A stretch of 11,495 nucleotides of DNA from Candidatus Woesearchaeota archaeon (GTDB lineage: Archaea > Nanobdellota > Nanobdellia > Woesearchaeales > GW2011-AR4). Shown piece after piece: positions 1 through 6,831 of the stretch (the first letter of the stretch is position 1; every line of letters starts with the position of its first letter). Below the pieces are notes generated by a model. It saw only the letters and a program-made list of their open reading frames with translations. It was not told the DNA's origin and did no database searches. The position numbers were made by a program, and so were the translations under genes. The stretch spans positions 1 to 11,495 of the forward strand of contig JAHWGX010000037.1 in NCBI GenBank assembly GCA_019323655.1, in the 5' to 3' direction.

Positions 1-443
1 AAACCAATGAGATTATTAACAAAAAAATAAAATCAGCATTAAAGAATGGGTTAAAGGCAATATTGTGCGCAGGAGAAACCCTGGAGCAGAGGGAAAACAA
101 TGAAACAATGGATGTCATAAGAAACCAGCTGGAAAACTGCTTAAAAGATATTCAAGAGAAGGAAATGGAAAATATAGCTGTTGCTTATGAGCCTGTGTGG
201 GCAATCGGCACTGGAAAAACAGCAACTCCGGAGCAGGCAGAGGAAGTCCATAAATTTATCAGAGATTTATTATCCAAAATGTATAATGAGGCAACAGCCC
301 AAAATACAAGAATACTTTACGGCGGCAGCGTAAAGCCGGACAATATTAAAGAGCTTATGTCAATGAAAAACATCAACGGAGCATTGGTTGGAGGGGCTTC
401 TTTGGACGCCAAGAGTTTTGGAGAGATTTGCAGAATCGACTGA
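1..443 (+). CDS. tpiA: Triosephosphate isomerase, C-terminal part (5' end outside window)
   Basis: Glycolytic and gluconeogenic enzyme that interconverts dihydroxyacetone phosphate and glyceraldehyde 3-phosphate in the cytoplasm. The frame is open from base 3, so about 146 C-terminal residues are visible and roughly the first 100, including the catalytic histidine, lie outside. The visible part contains the signature AYEPVWAIGTGKTAT (visible residues 61-75) with the catalytic Glu at 63 and flexible loop 6. The phosphate-binding segments YGGSVKPDN (106-114) and GALVGGASL (126-134) follow. The segment around loop 6 and the C-terminal helices match the long bacterial/eukaryotic form rather than the shorter form of most archaea. 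The gene ends 6 bases before the stop of the convergent dnaJ gene, leaving no room for a separate terminator. Identification is firm; the lineage remark is inference. Confidence 0.96.
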   Translation, partial: TNEIINKKIKSALKNGLKAILCAGETLEQRENNETMDVIRNQLENCLKDIQEKEMENIAVAYEPVWAIGTGKTATPEQAEEVHKFIRDLLSKMYNEATAQNTRILYGGSVKPDNIKELMSMKNINGALVGGASLDAKSFGEICRID

Positions 444-449
444 TTCAAA

Positions 450-1556
450 CTAGAATATCTTCCCAAAAATCCCCTTTTTCCTGCTTTCTTTTTCAAATTC
501 CTTAAGCAGCTCTTTCTGCTTCTTGCTCAGCCTTTCAGGGACTTCTACAATAACTTCCACATTCTCATTTCCTTTTCCATGGTCATGAAGGTAAGGTATC
601 CCTTTTCCTTTCATCCTGAAAATGGTGTTATTCTGCGTTCCTGCAGGTATCTTTAATTTCGCTTTCCCTTCCAGGGTAGGGACTTCTATTTCCCCGCCAA
701 GAGCTGCAATTGAAAAGGGTATCTTTACTTTTACGTAAATATCATTCCCGTGCCTTTCAAATGTCTCATGCTCCTTTACATGGATTATGACATATAAGTC
801 ACCAGTTTCTGCTCCTTTTTCTCCTGCCTCCCCTTCACCGTGGACTCTTAAGTTAGTCCCTTCCTCCGCACCTGCAGGGATTTTGATTTCAAGCTTCCTT
901 GTTTTTTTGACAACTCCTGTTCCGTCGCAAACTGCGCACTCGTTTTTTATGTACCTGCCCTCTCCGCGGCATTTGCCGCAGGTTGCAGTTGTGGAAAAAA
1001 TTCCGAACGGAGTTCTTTGGGTTCTTTTCTGGATTCCGCTTCCATTGCACTCAGGGCAGTTTACAATATCGGATTCTGATTCTGCTCCGGAGCCATGGCA
1101 TTTTGTGCACTGCTCAAGCCTTGGAATTATGACATGCTTTGTCGTGCCTGCAGCAGCCTCTTCCAAAGTAATCTCCAAATCATACCTTAAATCAGCGCCT
1201 CTTCTCGGACCCCTTCTCCTTCTGGAGCCAAAAGGGCCTCCCCTGAAAAAGCTTTCAAAGATGCTGTCAAAGTCAAATCCGAATCCGCCTACGTCAGACA
1301 TAAAGTCGCTGAAGTCAAAGCCTTCAAAGCCCCTGAACTGGTCCGCAGTTGTGCCGAACTTGTCGTATTGCGACCTTTTCTCATCATCTGCAAGGACAGC
1401 AGCAGCCTCGTTTATCTCCTTGAACTTCTCTGCAGCATCCTCGCCTTTATTTAAGTCAGGATGGTATTTTTTTGCCAGCCTCTTGTAGGCCTTCTTGACT
1501 TCTTCCTTAGTGGCGTTTTTGTCCACGCCAAGAACCTTGTAATAGTCTTTTGGCAT
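450..1556 (-). CDS. dnaJ: Chaperone DnaJ (Hsp40), full length
   Basis: Co-chaperone that delivers unfolded clients to DnaK and stimulates its ATPase. At 368 residues it is a complete type I DnaJ. The J-domain (about 4-67) has the HPD triad at 32-34. A Gly/Phe-rich linker follows (about 74-110), then a basic stretch (about 111-120). The zinc-binding domain has four CxxCxGxG motifs (Cys 150/153, 167/170, 193/196 and 207/210). The C-terminal substrate-binding domains start near 220. The ATG start directly precedes the J-domain; no clear Shine-Dalgarno sequence is seen before it. The gene does not follow dnaK directly: a three-gene accessory operon and a 320-base AT-rich gap lie between them. Two repeat elements in that gap (1656-1720 and 1754-1798) may govern its expression. 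Confidence 0.98.
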   Translation of the reverse strand: MPKDYYKVLGVDKNATKEEVKKAYKRLAKKYHPDLNKGEDAAEKFKEINEAAAVLADDEKRSQYDKFGTTADQFRGFEGFDFSDFMSDVGGFGFDFDSIFESFFRGGPFGSRRRRGPRRGADLRYDLEITLEEAAAGTTKHVIIPRLEQCTKCHGSGAESESDIVNCPECNGSGIQKRTQRTPFGIFSTTATCGKCRGEGRYIKNECAVCDGTGVVKKTRKLEIKIPAGAEEGTNLRVHGEGEAGEKGAETGDLYVIIHVKEHETFERHGNDIYVKVKIPFSIAALGGEIEVPTLEGKAKLKIPAGTQNNTIFRMKGKGIPYLHDHGKGNENVEVIVEVPERLSKKQKELLKEFEKESRKKGIFGKIF

Positions 1557-1655
1557 TTTGTTTTGTGTTAACTTTTTATTGCGATTTTGATAATTATTTG
1601 TCCGGCTGTTTTTTTAGCTTAATGCATTTTTGCATTGAATTTATCTTTTGACTTG

Positions 1656-1720
1656 AACAATTATTTGCTCAGTTATTTTTTATTTTACGTTTAATATTTT
1701 TATGGCATTGAAAAATAATT
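1656..1720. repeat. Two-block element shared with 6111-6175
   Basis: Contains AACAATTATTTGCT (1656-1669) and GGCATTGAAAAATAATT (1704-1720). Both blocks recur exactly at 6111-6124 and 6159-6175 with the same 48-base offset. The intervening 34 bases match at only about half of positions. ATGATTAT follows in both copies. Each copy lies upstream of a minus-strand gene (dnaJ here, the ykgJ-like gene there), so a promoter or regulator site is likely; this role is inferred. Confidence 0.6.
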
Positions 1721-1753
1721 AAAATGATTATAATCAAAACACATAATTATTTT

Positions 1754-1798
1754 TATTTTTTAATCGTTGAATAGATATTTTATTTTTGAATCGTTGAA
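1754..1798. repeat. Pair of 18-base direct repeats upstream of dnaJ
   Basis: TATTTTTTAATCGTTGAA (1754-1771) and TATTTTTGAATCGTTGAA (1781-1798) differ at one base and start 27 bases apart. They lie between the HD gene and dnaJ. Each ends in ATCGTTGAA; the GTTGA core also occurs in the half-sites of the hsp20 promoter, though five bases is short enough for chance. A regulator site or a decayed duplication are both possible. Confidence 0.5.
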
Positions 1799-1876
1799 CA
1801 AATTTTTTATGATTGTGATGAACTAAACTATTAGCATGATAATTGTTTTCTTGGTTATTAGCTCCATTGTTTTTTT

Positions 1877-2350
1877 TTATTGCAGCAGCTCTTTTTCAAC
1901 CTTTTTTGCGAACTCAAAATCTTTTGTCAAATCAATACCGTACCTTTTTTTGAGGTCCTCAACCCTTTCCTTTAAGCTTACAACCCTGTTGCTTATTACC
2001 CTTTTGTCGGCATAGAAGATAATTTTTTCTTCAATAGTCTTGGGCCGCACATACTCATCTTCTATCTTGTAAAGGCCGTGCTTTCTTATAACCTCAGAAA
2101 TCTGCGGAAATCCCAGCTGTTTTAATAACTTTGCCCCTGCTATAATATGGTCATCTTTTTCCCTTTCAATGTCATGCAGCATGGCAGAAGCAGTTACCAG
2201 CTCTTTATTTACACTCTTCCCCTTCTTAATCAACTTGTCAGCAAGCTCTTCGGCAAATTGGCATACTGTTTTGCAGTGCTCAATAACATTAGGGGGAGCC
2301 TTGTTTTTATTCAGAATATCTAAACATTCTTTTTTTGAGGGGATCGCCAT
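1877..2350 (-). CDS. HD-domain phosphohydrolase
   Basis: Small metal-dependent phosphohydrolase of the HD superfamily, 157 residues and mostly the bare domain. The expected ligands are visible: His25 in the first helix, His59-Asp60 (the HD pair, in SAMLHDIERE), His68, His91 (RKHGL) and Asp115 (FYADKRV). The substrate cannot be read from sequence; members of this superfamily hydrolyse nucleotides, cyclic nucleotides or RNA ends. It is the last gene of an apparent operon: its ATG follows the HEPN gene stop by 8 bases. That places a phosphohydrolase with a nucleotidyltransferase, so it might act on a product or modification made by that enzyme; this is speculation. A stand-alone housekeeping HDIG-like protein swept into the operon is the main alternative. 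Confidence 0.85.
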   Translation of the reverse strand: MAIPSKKECLDILNKNKAPPNVIEHCKTVCQFAEELADKLIKKGKSVNKELVTASAMLHDIEREKDDHIIAGAKLLKQLGFPQISEVIRKHGLYKIEDEYVRPKTIEEKIIFYADKRVISNRVVSLKERVEDLKKRYGIDLTKDFEFAKKVEKELLQ

Positions 2351-2358
2351 TTTTAAGC

Positions 2359-2808
2359 TTATACCTGTTTCAGTAAACCTTTTAGTTTTGGATAAATTGT
2401 ATTTAGGAAAGAGACGGCACTCTCAGCATAGTGCTTGTCAAAACTCTTGCCGTAATATTTAATCCCATTTCTGTTGAACCTCAGCCCATTCATAAATCTT
2501 ACATCGTGCTCTGAAAAACCCAGCTTTCTTAAGTAAGACACTTCTGCTTCATGCGCCCCTTCCCCCTGAGACTTATAGCCATCGGTAAGGAGCTTTGCCC
2601 TAAGCAGTTCCATGACTGCGTCATAAGATGACTCTACGTAGTAGTTTGCATTTTCATCGGAAATTTTTATTTTCTCTAACAGCTCTTTTATGAATCGTCT
2701 TCTTTTTTCAGCTTCTTTCACCAGAGAGTCTGCCCTTAAAATATCCGGGGTTTTTCTGGCTACCACTCCCCTTTCAACAAATTCTTCGAATTGCCTCAAT
2801 GGAATCAT
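2359..2808 (-). CDS. HEPN-domain protein with altered active-site motif
   Basis: All-helical protein of 149 residues that I assign to the HEPN superfamily, whose members often pair with MNT nucleotidyltransferases as toxins or RNases. The key segment is GLRFNRNGIKYYGK (108-121), corresponding to the usual R-N-x3-H-x-Y motif. Arg113 and Asn114 are kept, but Tyr118 sits at the catalytic His position and Gly120 at the position of the Tyr that MntA-type partners modify. Many archaeal HEPN proteins carry a similar RN-x-I-x-Y-Y-G form. RNase activity is therefore doubtful; a binding or structural role is possible. Its ATG overlaps the TGA of the upstream HTH-MNT gene (ATGA), so the two are probably translated together. 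The first residues (MIPLRQFEEFVERGVVARK) precede the helical core. Confidence 0.75.
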   Translation of the reverse strand: MIPLRQFEEFVERGVVARKTPDILRADSLVKEAEKRRRFIKELLEKIKISDENANYYVESSYDAVMELLRAKLLTDGYKSQGEGAHEAEVSYLRKLGFSEHDVRFMNGLRFNRNGIKYYGKSFDKHYAESAVSFLNTIYPKLKGLLKQV

Positions 2809-3350
2809 AATCGAATGCCCCCTGCTAAAACCACGCCATTAGCAATATTTGACAAAAGGTTCTTATGTATTGACTTAAAGTCATCGTAAAAATTAATATA
2901 AATCTGCCTTTCCAGCATTTTCGTATATTTTGTTGTGTTTACATCTTTTTCTTTCGAGCCTATTATTGCTATGTCCATGTCTGAGGAAGTTGTGTCTTCG
3001 CCAAAAGCATAGCTGCCAAAAAGAATGATTGTTGTTCCCGGGAATTGTTCAGACAGGAAATCTGCAAGGCCGGACTCGTAGATTAATTTCAAGTTTTCAG
3101 CCCTTTTTAACGCAAATACTTTTGGGTTTTCCTTGTTAAGGCCTATTGAAAGCCTTTTTGACTCCTTGTCCTTTTCCACATTTACCAGCCCTTCTTTTTC
3201 CAGTTTCACCAGTGAGTTGGAGACTGCAGTGGGTGAAACCTTAAGGTGCTTTGCAAGCCCCCTTTCATTAAAAGACATTCCGGACTTAATGAAAAGGAAC
3301 CTAAGGATTTCCTGCTGCAATTTCGTAAACTTTAGTTTATATATATCCAT
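2805..3350 (-). CDS. Winged-helix / MNT nucleotidyltransferase fusion, likely autoregulated
   Basis: A 181-residue two-domain protein. Residues 8-72 form a winged helix-turn-helix of MarR/ArsR type (recognition helix around SPTAVSNSLVKLEKEG, 39-54, then a wing). Residues 85-175 form a minimal nucleotidyltransferase with GSYAFGEDTTSSDMDIAI (112-129); Gly112-Ser113 and Asp124/Asp126 are the nucleotide- and metal-binding residues. The third acidic residue expected on the next strand is not obvious: that strand reads QIYINFY (149-155), with Asn where Asp is common, so activity is uncertain. It is the first gene of an HTH-MNT, HEPN, HD operon. The ATG start is supported by TATA box TTTATAAA at 3376-3383, about 29 bases upstream, implying a leaderless message. 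The operator array over this promoter suggests the protein represses its own operon, as antitoxins do; that is inference. Confidence 0.85.
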   Translation of the reverse strand: MDIYKLKFTKLQQEILRFLFIKSGMSFNERGLAKHLKVSPTAVSNSLVKLEKEGLVNVEKDKESKRLSIGLNKENPKVFALKRAENLKLIYESGLADFLSEQFPGTTIILFGSYAFGEDTTSSDMDIAIIGSKEKDVNTTKYTKMLERQIYINFYDDFKSIHKNLLSNIANGVVLAGGIRL

Positions 3351-3383
3351 TTTAGTTTATAGATATAAACTTTAGTTTATAAA
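3326..3383 (-). promoter_or_regulatory. Promoter and operator array of the HTH-MNT/HEPN/HD operon
   Basis: TTTAGTTTATA occurs three times with an exact 20-base period (3331-3341, 3351-3361, 3371-3381). Between TATA box and start codon lies a perfect palindrome with 8-base arms, AGTTTATA-GA-TATAAACT (3354-3371). The near-palindrome TAAACTTTAGTTTA occurs at 3326-3339 and 3366-3379. The minus-strand TATA box (TTTATAAA) is at 3376-3383, overlapping the outer copy, and the innermost copy lies inside the first codons. Twenty bases is about two helical turns, so dimers could bind side by side on one face and block polymerase entry. The local HTH-MNT protein is the natural candidate ligand. Confidence 0.7.
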
Positions 3384-3425
3384 GGTTTTGGATTGCTTTC
3401 AATCTAACTAGTTTCAGGGGGGTTG

Positions 3426-3440
3426 CTGCCCTATTGGCAG
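3426..3440. other. Small hairpin between dnaK and the HTH-MNT operon
   Basis: CTGCC-CTATT-GGCAG forms a 5-base stem with a 5-base loop, flanked by a possible TT/AA extension. On the minus strand it follows dnaK by about 50 bases and could help end that transcript, but it lacks the T-tract usual for archaeal terminators. Weak evidence. Confidence 0.25.
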
Positions 3441-3492
3441 AAGCCTATCTTTTACATGTTTAAACTAACAAGCATACTATAGTTCAAAAACT

Positions 3493-5400
3493 CTATTTCT
3501 TCTTTTTGTCGTCATCCTCTACCTTGTACTCCGCATCCACTACGTTGTCATCGTTTTTTTCAGAGCCTTCTTTTGACTGCGATCCTGCAGCAGAGCCCTG
3601 CTGCTGCCTCTTTGCCTGCTCTTCTGCAACTTTCTGGTACATCTCTGTTGACATTTTCTGCACAAGCTGGTTAACCTCGTCCATCTTTTTCTTTACTGCT
3701 GCTACATCTTTCTTTTCAGGCTTAAGCAGCTCCTTTAATTCCATTATTTTTCCCTTTACTGTCTCGAGCTCCTTGCTGTCAACCTTTCCCTCAAAGTCCT
3801 TGAACAGCTTTTCTGTTGAATAGACTAGTGTGTCAGCATTGTTTATTGTCTCCACTTCCTCTTTTCTTTTCCTGTCATCTTCTGCATGCTGCTCTGCCTC
3901 TTTCTTCATTCTCTCCACTTCATCATCGCTCAGCTTGTTCGGAGCTGTTATCTTGATGCTCTGCTGCTTTCCTGTCCCCAGGTCCTTTGCGGTTACATGC
4001 AAAATCCCGTTTGCATCAATGTCAAACGTAACCTCAATCTGCGGAATTCCCCTTGGTGCAGGCGGTATTCCGACCAGGTCAAACTGACCAAGCACCTTAT
4101 TGTCATTAAACATAGGCCTTTCCCCCTGGCCGATTCTTATTGTCACAGCCGGCTGGTTGTCTGCGGCAGTTGAGAAAATCTGGCTTTTTTTGGTTGGGAT
4201 AGTTGTGTTTCTGTCAATAAGCTTTGTAAACACACCCCCCAATGTCTCTATGCCTAAGGTTAAAGGCGTGACATCAAGCAGCAGTATATCCTTAACCTCT
4301 CCTGCAAGAACTCCTCCCTGGATTGCAGCACCCATTGCAACGCATTCCATCGGATCAACGCCGCGTTCAGCTTTCTTCCCGACAAAATCCTCAACAAATT
4401 TCCTCACAACAGGCATTCTTGTTGGGCCGCCTACAAGTATTATCTTATCTATAGCATCTTTTGACAATTTAGCGTCTTTCAATGCCTGCTCCATAGGGTG
4501 CATGCATTTCTGCACAATAGGCTCTACAAGCTGCTCCAGCTTTGACCTTGAAAGCTTCATGCTCAGGTGCTTTGGGCTTCCGTCCTGCGATGTGATAAAC
4601 GGCAAGTTTATTTCTGTTTCCAGCGTGGTTGAAAGCTCTATCTTTGCCTTTTCCGCAGCTTCCCTCAGGCGCTGCATTGCCGTGTCATCCTCGCTTAAAT
4701 CTATGCCTTCCCTGTTTTTGAAATCCTTAACTATAAACTTCATCAGGGCTTCATCCATGTCTGTTCCGCCAAGCTGTGTGTCACCGCTTGTGGACTTGAC
4801 TTCAAAAACTCCCTCGGAGAAATCCATTGCTGTAACGTCTAATGTTCCTCCGCCAAAATCAAAGACAAGAATCTTGAGCTCCTTGTCCATCTTGTCCAGG
4901 CCGTATGCCATTGAGGCTGCTGTAGGCTCATTAACAAGCCTGACTACTTCAAGGCCCGCAATTGTTCCTGCGTCTTTTGTAGCCTGCCTTTGGTTGTCGT
5001 CAAAATAAGCCGGGACTGTTATCACTGCCTTTTTTATCGGCTCTCCGGTAAATTCCTCCGCATCCTTCTTTATTTTTTTAAGGATAAATGCGGAAATCTG
5101 CTGGGGAGTATAGTTTTTGCTGTTAATCTTATACTCAAAGCTTGTGCCCATTTTTCTTTTTGCAGCAGTTATCGTTCCTTTAGGGTTGGAAACAGCCTGC
5201 CTTCTTGCTGGTTCCCCTACTAACATCTGCCCGTCTTTTGTAAAAGCAACCACGCTTGGAAATGCCTTTCCGTAAGCAGTTGTCCCCTCTGCGCTTGGCA
5301 CTATTGTAGGCTTCCCTGCCTGCAGCACGGCAGCAGCAGAGTTGCTTGTGCCCAAATCAATCCCGATTATTTTTTCCTTTTTTGTTTTTTGTTCAGCCAT
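3493..5400 (-). CDS. dnaK: Chaperone DnaK (Hsp70)
   Basis: ATP-driven chaperone that binds exposed hydrophobic segments; DnaJ stimulates hydrolysis and GrpE releases ADP. At 635 residues it is full length. The ATPase domain shows phosphate-binding IDLGTSNS (13-20), VPAYFDDNQRQATKDAG (129-145), NEPTAA (157-162), VFDFGGGTLDVTAM (179-192) and ILVGGPTRMP (321-330). The interdomain linker DILLLDVTPLTLGIE spans 371-385. The substrate-binding domain contains GIPPAPRGIPQIEVTFDIDA (444-463). The charged tail ends VVDAEYKVEDDDKKKK, similar to bacterial DnaK tails. The region after about residue 85 lacks the roughly 24-residue insert of proteobacterial DnaK, as in Gram-positive and archaeal forms. The ATG follows the ribosome-binding sequence AAGGTGG (5407-5413) by 6 bases. 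It lies in a chaperone block with hsp20 and grpE upstream and dnaJ further downstream, but with a gap of 139 bases before it, so it probably has its own promoter. Confidence 0.98.
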   Translation of the reverse strand: MAEQKTKKEKIIGIDLGTSNSAAAVLQAGKPTIVPSAEGTTAYGKAFPSVVAFTKDGQMLVGEPARRQAVSNPKGTITAAKRKMGTSFEYKINSKNYTPQQISAFILKKIKKDAEEFTGEPIKKAVITVPAYFDDNQRQATKDAGTIAGLEVVRLVNEPTAASMAYGLDKMDKELKILVFDFGGGTLDVTAMDFSEGVFEVKSTSGDTQLGGTDMDEALMKFIVKDFKNREGIDLSEDDTAMQRLREAAEKAKIELSTTLETEINLPFITSQDGSPKHLSMKLSRSKLEQLVEPIVQKCMHPMEQALKDAKLSKDAIDKIILVGGPTRMPVVRKFVEDFVGKKAERGVDPMECVAMGAAIQGGVLAGEVKDILLLDVTPLTLGIETLGGVFTKLIDRNTTIPTKKSQIFSTAADNQPAVTIRIGQGERPMFNDNKVLGQFDLVGIPPAPRGIPQIEVTFDIDANGILHVTAKDLGTGKQQSIKITAPNKLSDDEVERMKKEAEQHAEDDRKRKEEVETINNADTLVYSTEKLFKDFEGKVDSKELETVKGKIMELKELLKPEKKDVAAVKKKMDEVNQLVQKMSTEMYQKVAEEQAKRQQQGSAAGSQSKEGSEKNDDNVVDAEYKVEDDDKKKK

Positions 5401-5539
5401 TGTTAACCACCTTCATTAGTCTGATTTTTAATATTTGCACTTTGCAAAATTTTCATTTTCAAATTTATTTTCCACTAATTTTGCTTCCAATATTATTTTA
5501 AACCAATTTATTTTTATTTTAAAATTATTATTTTTTTTA

Positions 5540-6073
5540 TTATTTTAATAGCTCAAAGCTCAGTATTTTCCTGAGCTTTTTCTCGTCAGGAACCAGGCTT
5601 TCAAGCTTTGCATCTTCTAATGTTTTTCCCCCGCTTTTGAGGTAAGCCGCAAACTGCCTTACGCTCTCAGGGTCATTTTCATCCACAAAATAGTTGAGCA
5701 TGAGCCACAGGCTTAGCTTTTCGCCGTAAGGCCTGCATCCCATTGAAATTCTGCATTCCAACGGCTTTACTTCGTGGATTTTGCAGCCTCTTTTTTCATC
5801 AAAAAAAATGCAATTTCCGTACTGCTTGCTGCCTTTCCTTAATATTTTCGGGCGGAATTTTTTTGTGTTGAACTTCTCAATTTCCTCCAAAAATTCCTTT
5901 TTTAATGCGTCTTCTGCTATTCCCAGGTATTTTGCGATTTTTGAAATGTCTTTGCCATCCAAAAAACCGCTTCCATACCTGCATCCGTTAGTGCAGGCCT
6001 CGCATTTGCACGGGTTTGCAAGCTTCAAAACCTCTTTTAGGGGGGTGTTTTTTGCCAGCTTTATTTTTTCCAC
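5540..6073 (-). CDS. YkgJ-family cysteine-cluster protein
   Basis: A 177-residue soluble protein of the YkgJ / CxxCxxCC type (putative zinc or iron chelator, UPF0153-like). Cysteines fall in two groups: Cys22, 24, 27 and 31 in CKCEACTNGCRYGSG, and Cys88, 97, 107 and 113 in the GNCIFF, RGCKIH and LECRISMGC segments. These eight could bind one metal or an Fe-S cluster. The family's exact role is unknown; some members occur beside methyltransferase or flagellin-modification genes. The start is GTG at 6073, supported by GAGGAG four bases upstream. It sits between grpE and dnaK in the chaperone block. The element at 6111-6175 lies just upstream, so it probably begins its own transcript rather than simply continuing from grpE. 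A link to proteostasis is suggested only by position. Confidence 0.85.
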   Translation of the reverse strand: MEKIKLAKNTPLKEVLKLANPCKCEACTNGCRYGSGFLDGKDISKIAKYLGIAEDALKKEFLEEIEKFNTKKFRPKILRKGSKQYGNCIFFDEKRGCKIHEVKPLECRISMGCRPYGEKLSLWLMLNYFVDENDPESVRQFAAYLKSGGKTLEDAKLESLVPDEKKLRKILSFELLK

Positions 6074-6110
6074 TTAACTCCTCTTTGCATTATTTTTTGT
6101 TTTTTATGTA

Positions 6111-6175
6111 AACAATTATTTGCTGATTATTTTTTATATTTTATTTCAAAATCATCTGGGCATTGAAAAATAATT
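6111..6175. repeat. Two-block element shared with 1656-1720, upstream of the ykgJ-like gene
   Basis: AACAATTATTTGCT (6111-6124) and GGCATTGAAAAATAATT (6159-6175) are exact matches to the blocks upstream of dnaJ, at the same 48-base spacing. On the minus strand a TATA-like AAATATAAAAA lies between the blocks (about 6130-6141). That would put a transcript start near 6108 and leave a short leader containing the GAGGAG site. The element ends 28 bases from the grpE stop, so it serves the next gene rather than grpE. Confidence 0.6.
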
Positions 6176-6203
6176 TTATGATTATTAATAAGCGCTGCAG
6201 CAT

Positions 6204-6785
6204 TTAGTGGTCTTTGCCATCACTTGTTTCTTTTTCCTTGTTTTCTTCTTCTGAATTTTCACTGACCTTGACTTTGCTGTGCCTCAAAACCCTGCCGTTC
6301 AGCGTATAGCCTTTTTGCAGCTCTTCCAAGATGATTCCATCTTCTTTGTCTGATTTTTGTTTCAGCATAACTTCATGCATATAGGGGTCAAACTTTTTCC
6401 CAAAAGCTTCTATGGGCTTTAGCCCCTCTGACTGCAAAGCTGAAAACAGCTGTGCGTAAACCATTTCCATTCCTTTGATGAACTTTTCCCCGCCATTTGT
6501 ATTTTTTAATGCAACCTCAAAAGCGTCCAGTGTAGGCAGCAGCCTGTAGACCAGCTCTGCCTTTGCATATTTTACAAATTCCTCCTTTTCCTTGTCAATT
6601 CTTTTTCTGTAATTCTCAAATTCTGCCTGCAGCCTTTGCAGTGTTTCTGTAAGCTCTGCAATAACCTCCTCGTCAGTGGGCTTTTTTTCCTTATGGTGCT
6701 TTTCCTTTTTTCCTGCTTTCCCCGATATTTTCTCTTTTAGCTTCTCAAATCCTTTGGATTCATTTGTTGTTTCCTGTTTTTCCAT
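6204..6785 (-). CDS. grpE: Nucleotide exchange factor GrpE
   Basis: Dimeric factor that opens the DnaK nucleotide cleft and releases ADP. The 193-residue length is typical. A lysine-rich, low-complexity N-terminus (1-40) is followed by the long coiled-coil helix containing LQAEFENYRKRIDKEKEEF (52-70). The helical-bundle segment LLPTLDAFEVAL (82-93) comes next, then the beta-wing with GLKPIEAFGKKFDPYMHEVM (121-140) and KGYTLNGRVLRHSKVKV (158-174). A charged tail closes the protein. The gene follows hsp20 by 46 bases. An AT-rich box (TTTATAAT on the minus strand, 6808-6815) lies about 27 bases from the ATG, so it may also have its own leaderless promoter. Confidence 0.97.
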   Translation of the reverse strand: MEKQETTNESKGFEKLKEKISGKAGKKEKHHKEKKPTDEEVIAELTETLQRLQAEFENYRKRIDKEKEEFVKYAKAELVYRLLPTLDAFEVALKNTNGGEKFIKGMEMVYAQLFSALQSEGLKPIEAFGKKFDPYMHEVMLKQKSDKEDGIILEELQKGYTLNGRVLRHSKVKVSENSEEENKEKETSDGKDH

Positions 6786-6807
6786 TCTTATTGCCCCGCC
6801 TGGTTAA

Positions 6808-6815
6808 ATTATAAA
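6808..6815 (-). promoter_or_regulatory. Candidate TATA box for grpE
   Basis: TTTATAAT on the minus strand is centred about 27 bases upstream of the grpE ATG at 6785, so transcription would start at or next to the start codon. Read-through from hsp20 is the alternative; both may operate. Confidence 0.45.
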
Positions 6816-6831
6816 AACAAAAAATAAAAGC

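Larger units (their letters stand above)
1557..1876. other. AT-rich intergenic region upstream of dnaJ
   Basis: This 320-base stretch holds no convincing gene. It contains the probable dnaJ promoter region on the minus strand and the end of the HD gene transcript. Two repeat structures are listed separately: a two-block element also found upstream of the ykgJ-like gene, and a pair of 18-base direct repeats. A short inverted match, AATGCATTTTTGCATT, lies at 1621-1636. I could not pick one TATA box with confidence, because the whole stretch is very AT-rich. Confidence 0.7.

Noticed and set aside
787..1488. Plus-strand open frame of 233 codons opposite dnaJ
   Set aside because: It lies entirely antisense to a gene with clear J-domain and zinc motifs; its Ser/Pro/Leu-rich translation is typical of a shadow frame.
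1621..1636. AATGCATTTTTGCATT inverted match as a dnaJ terminator or operator
   Set aside because: The arms are short and AT-rich and the position is in the dnaJ leader; there is too little to separate it from chance in such sequence.
3331..3381. Regular 20-base repeats as a possible CRISPR array
   Set aside because: The repeat unit is 11 bases, spacers would be 9 bases and themselves similar, and the array sits on a promoter. An operator array is far more likely.
4100..5008. Plus-strand open frame of 302 codons opposite dnaK
   Set aside because: Antisense shadow of the DnaK ATPase domain, with Ser-rich composition and no recognisable motif.
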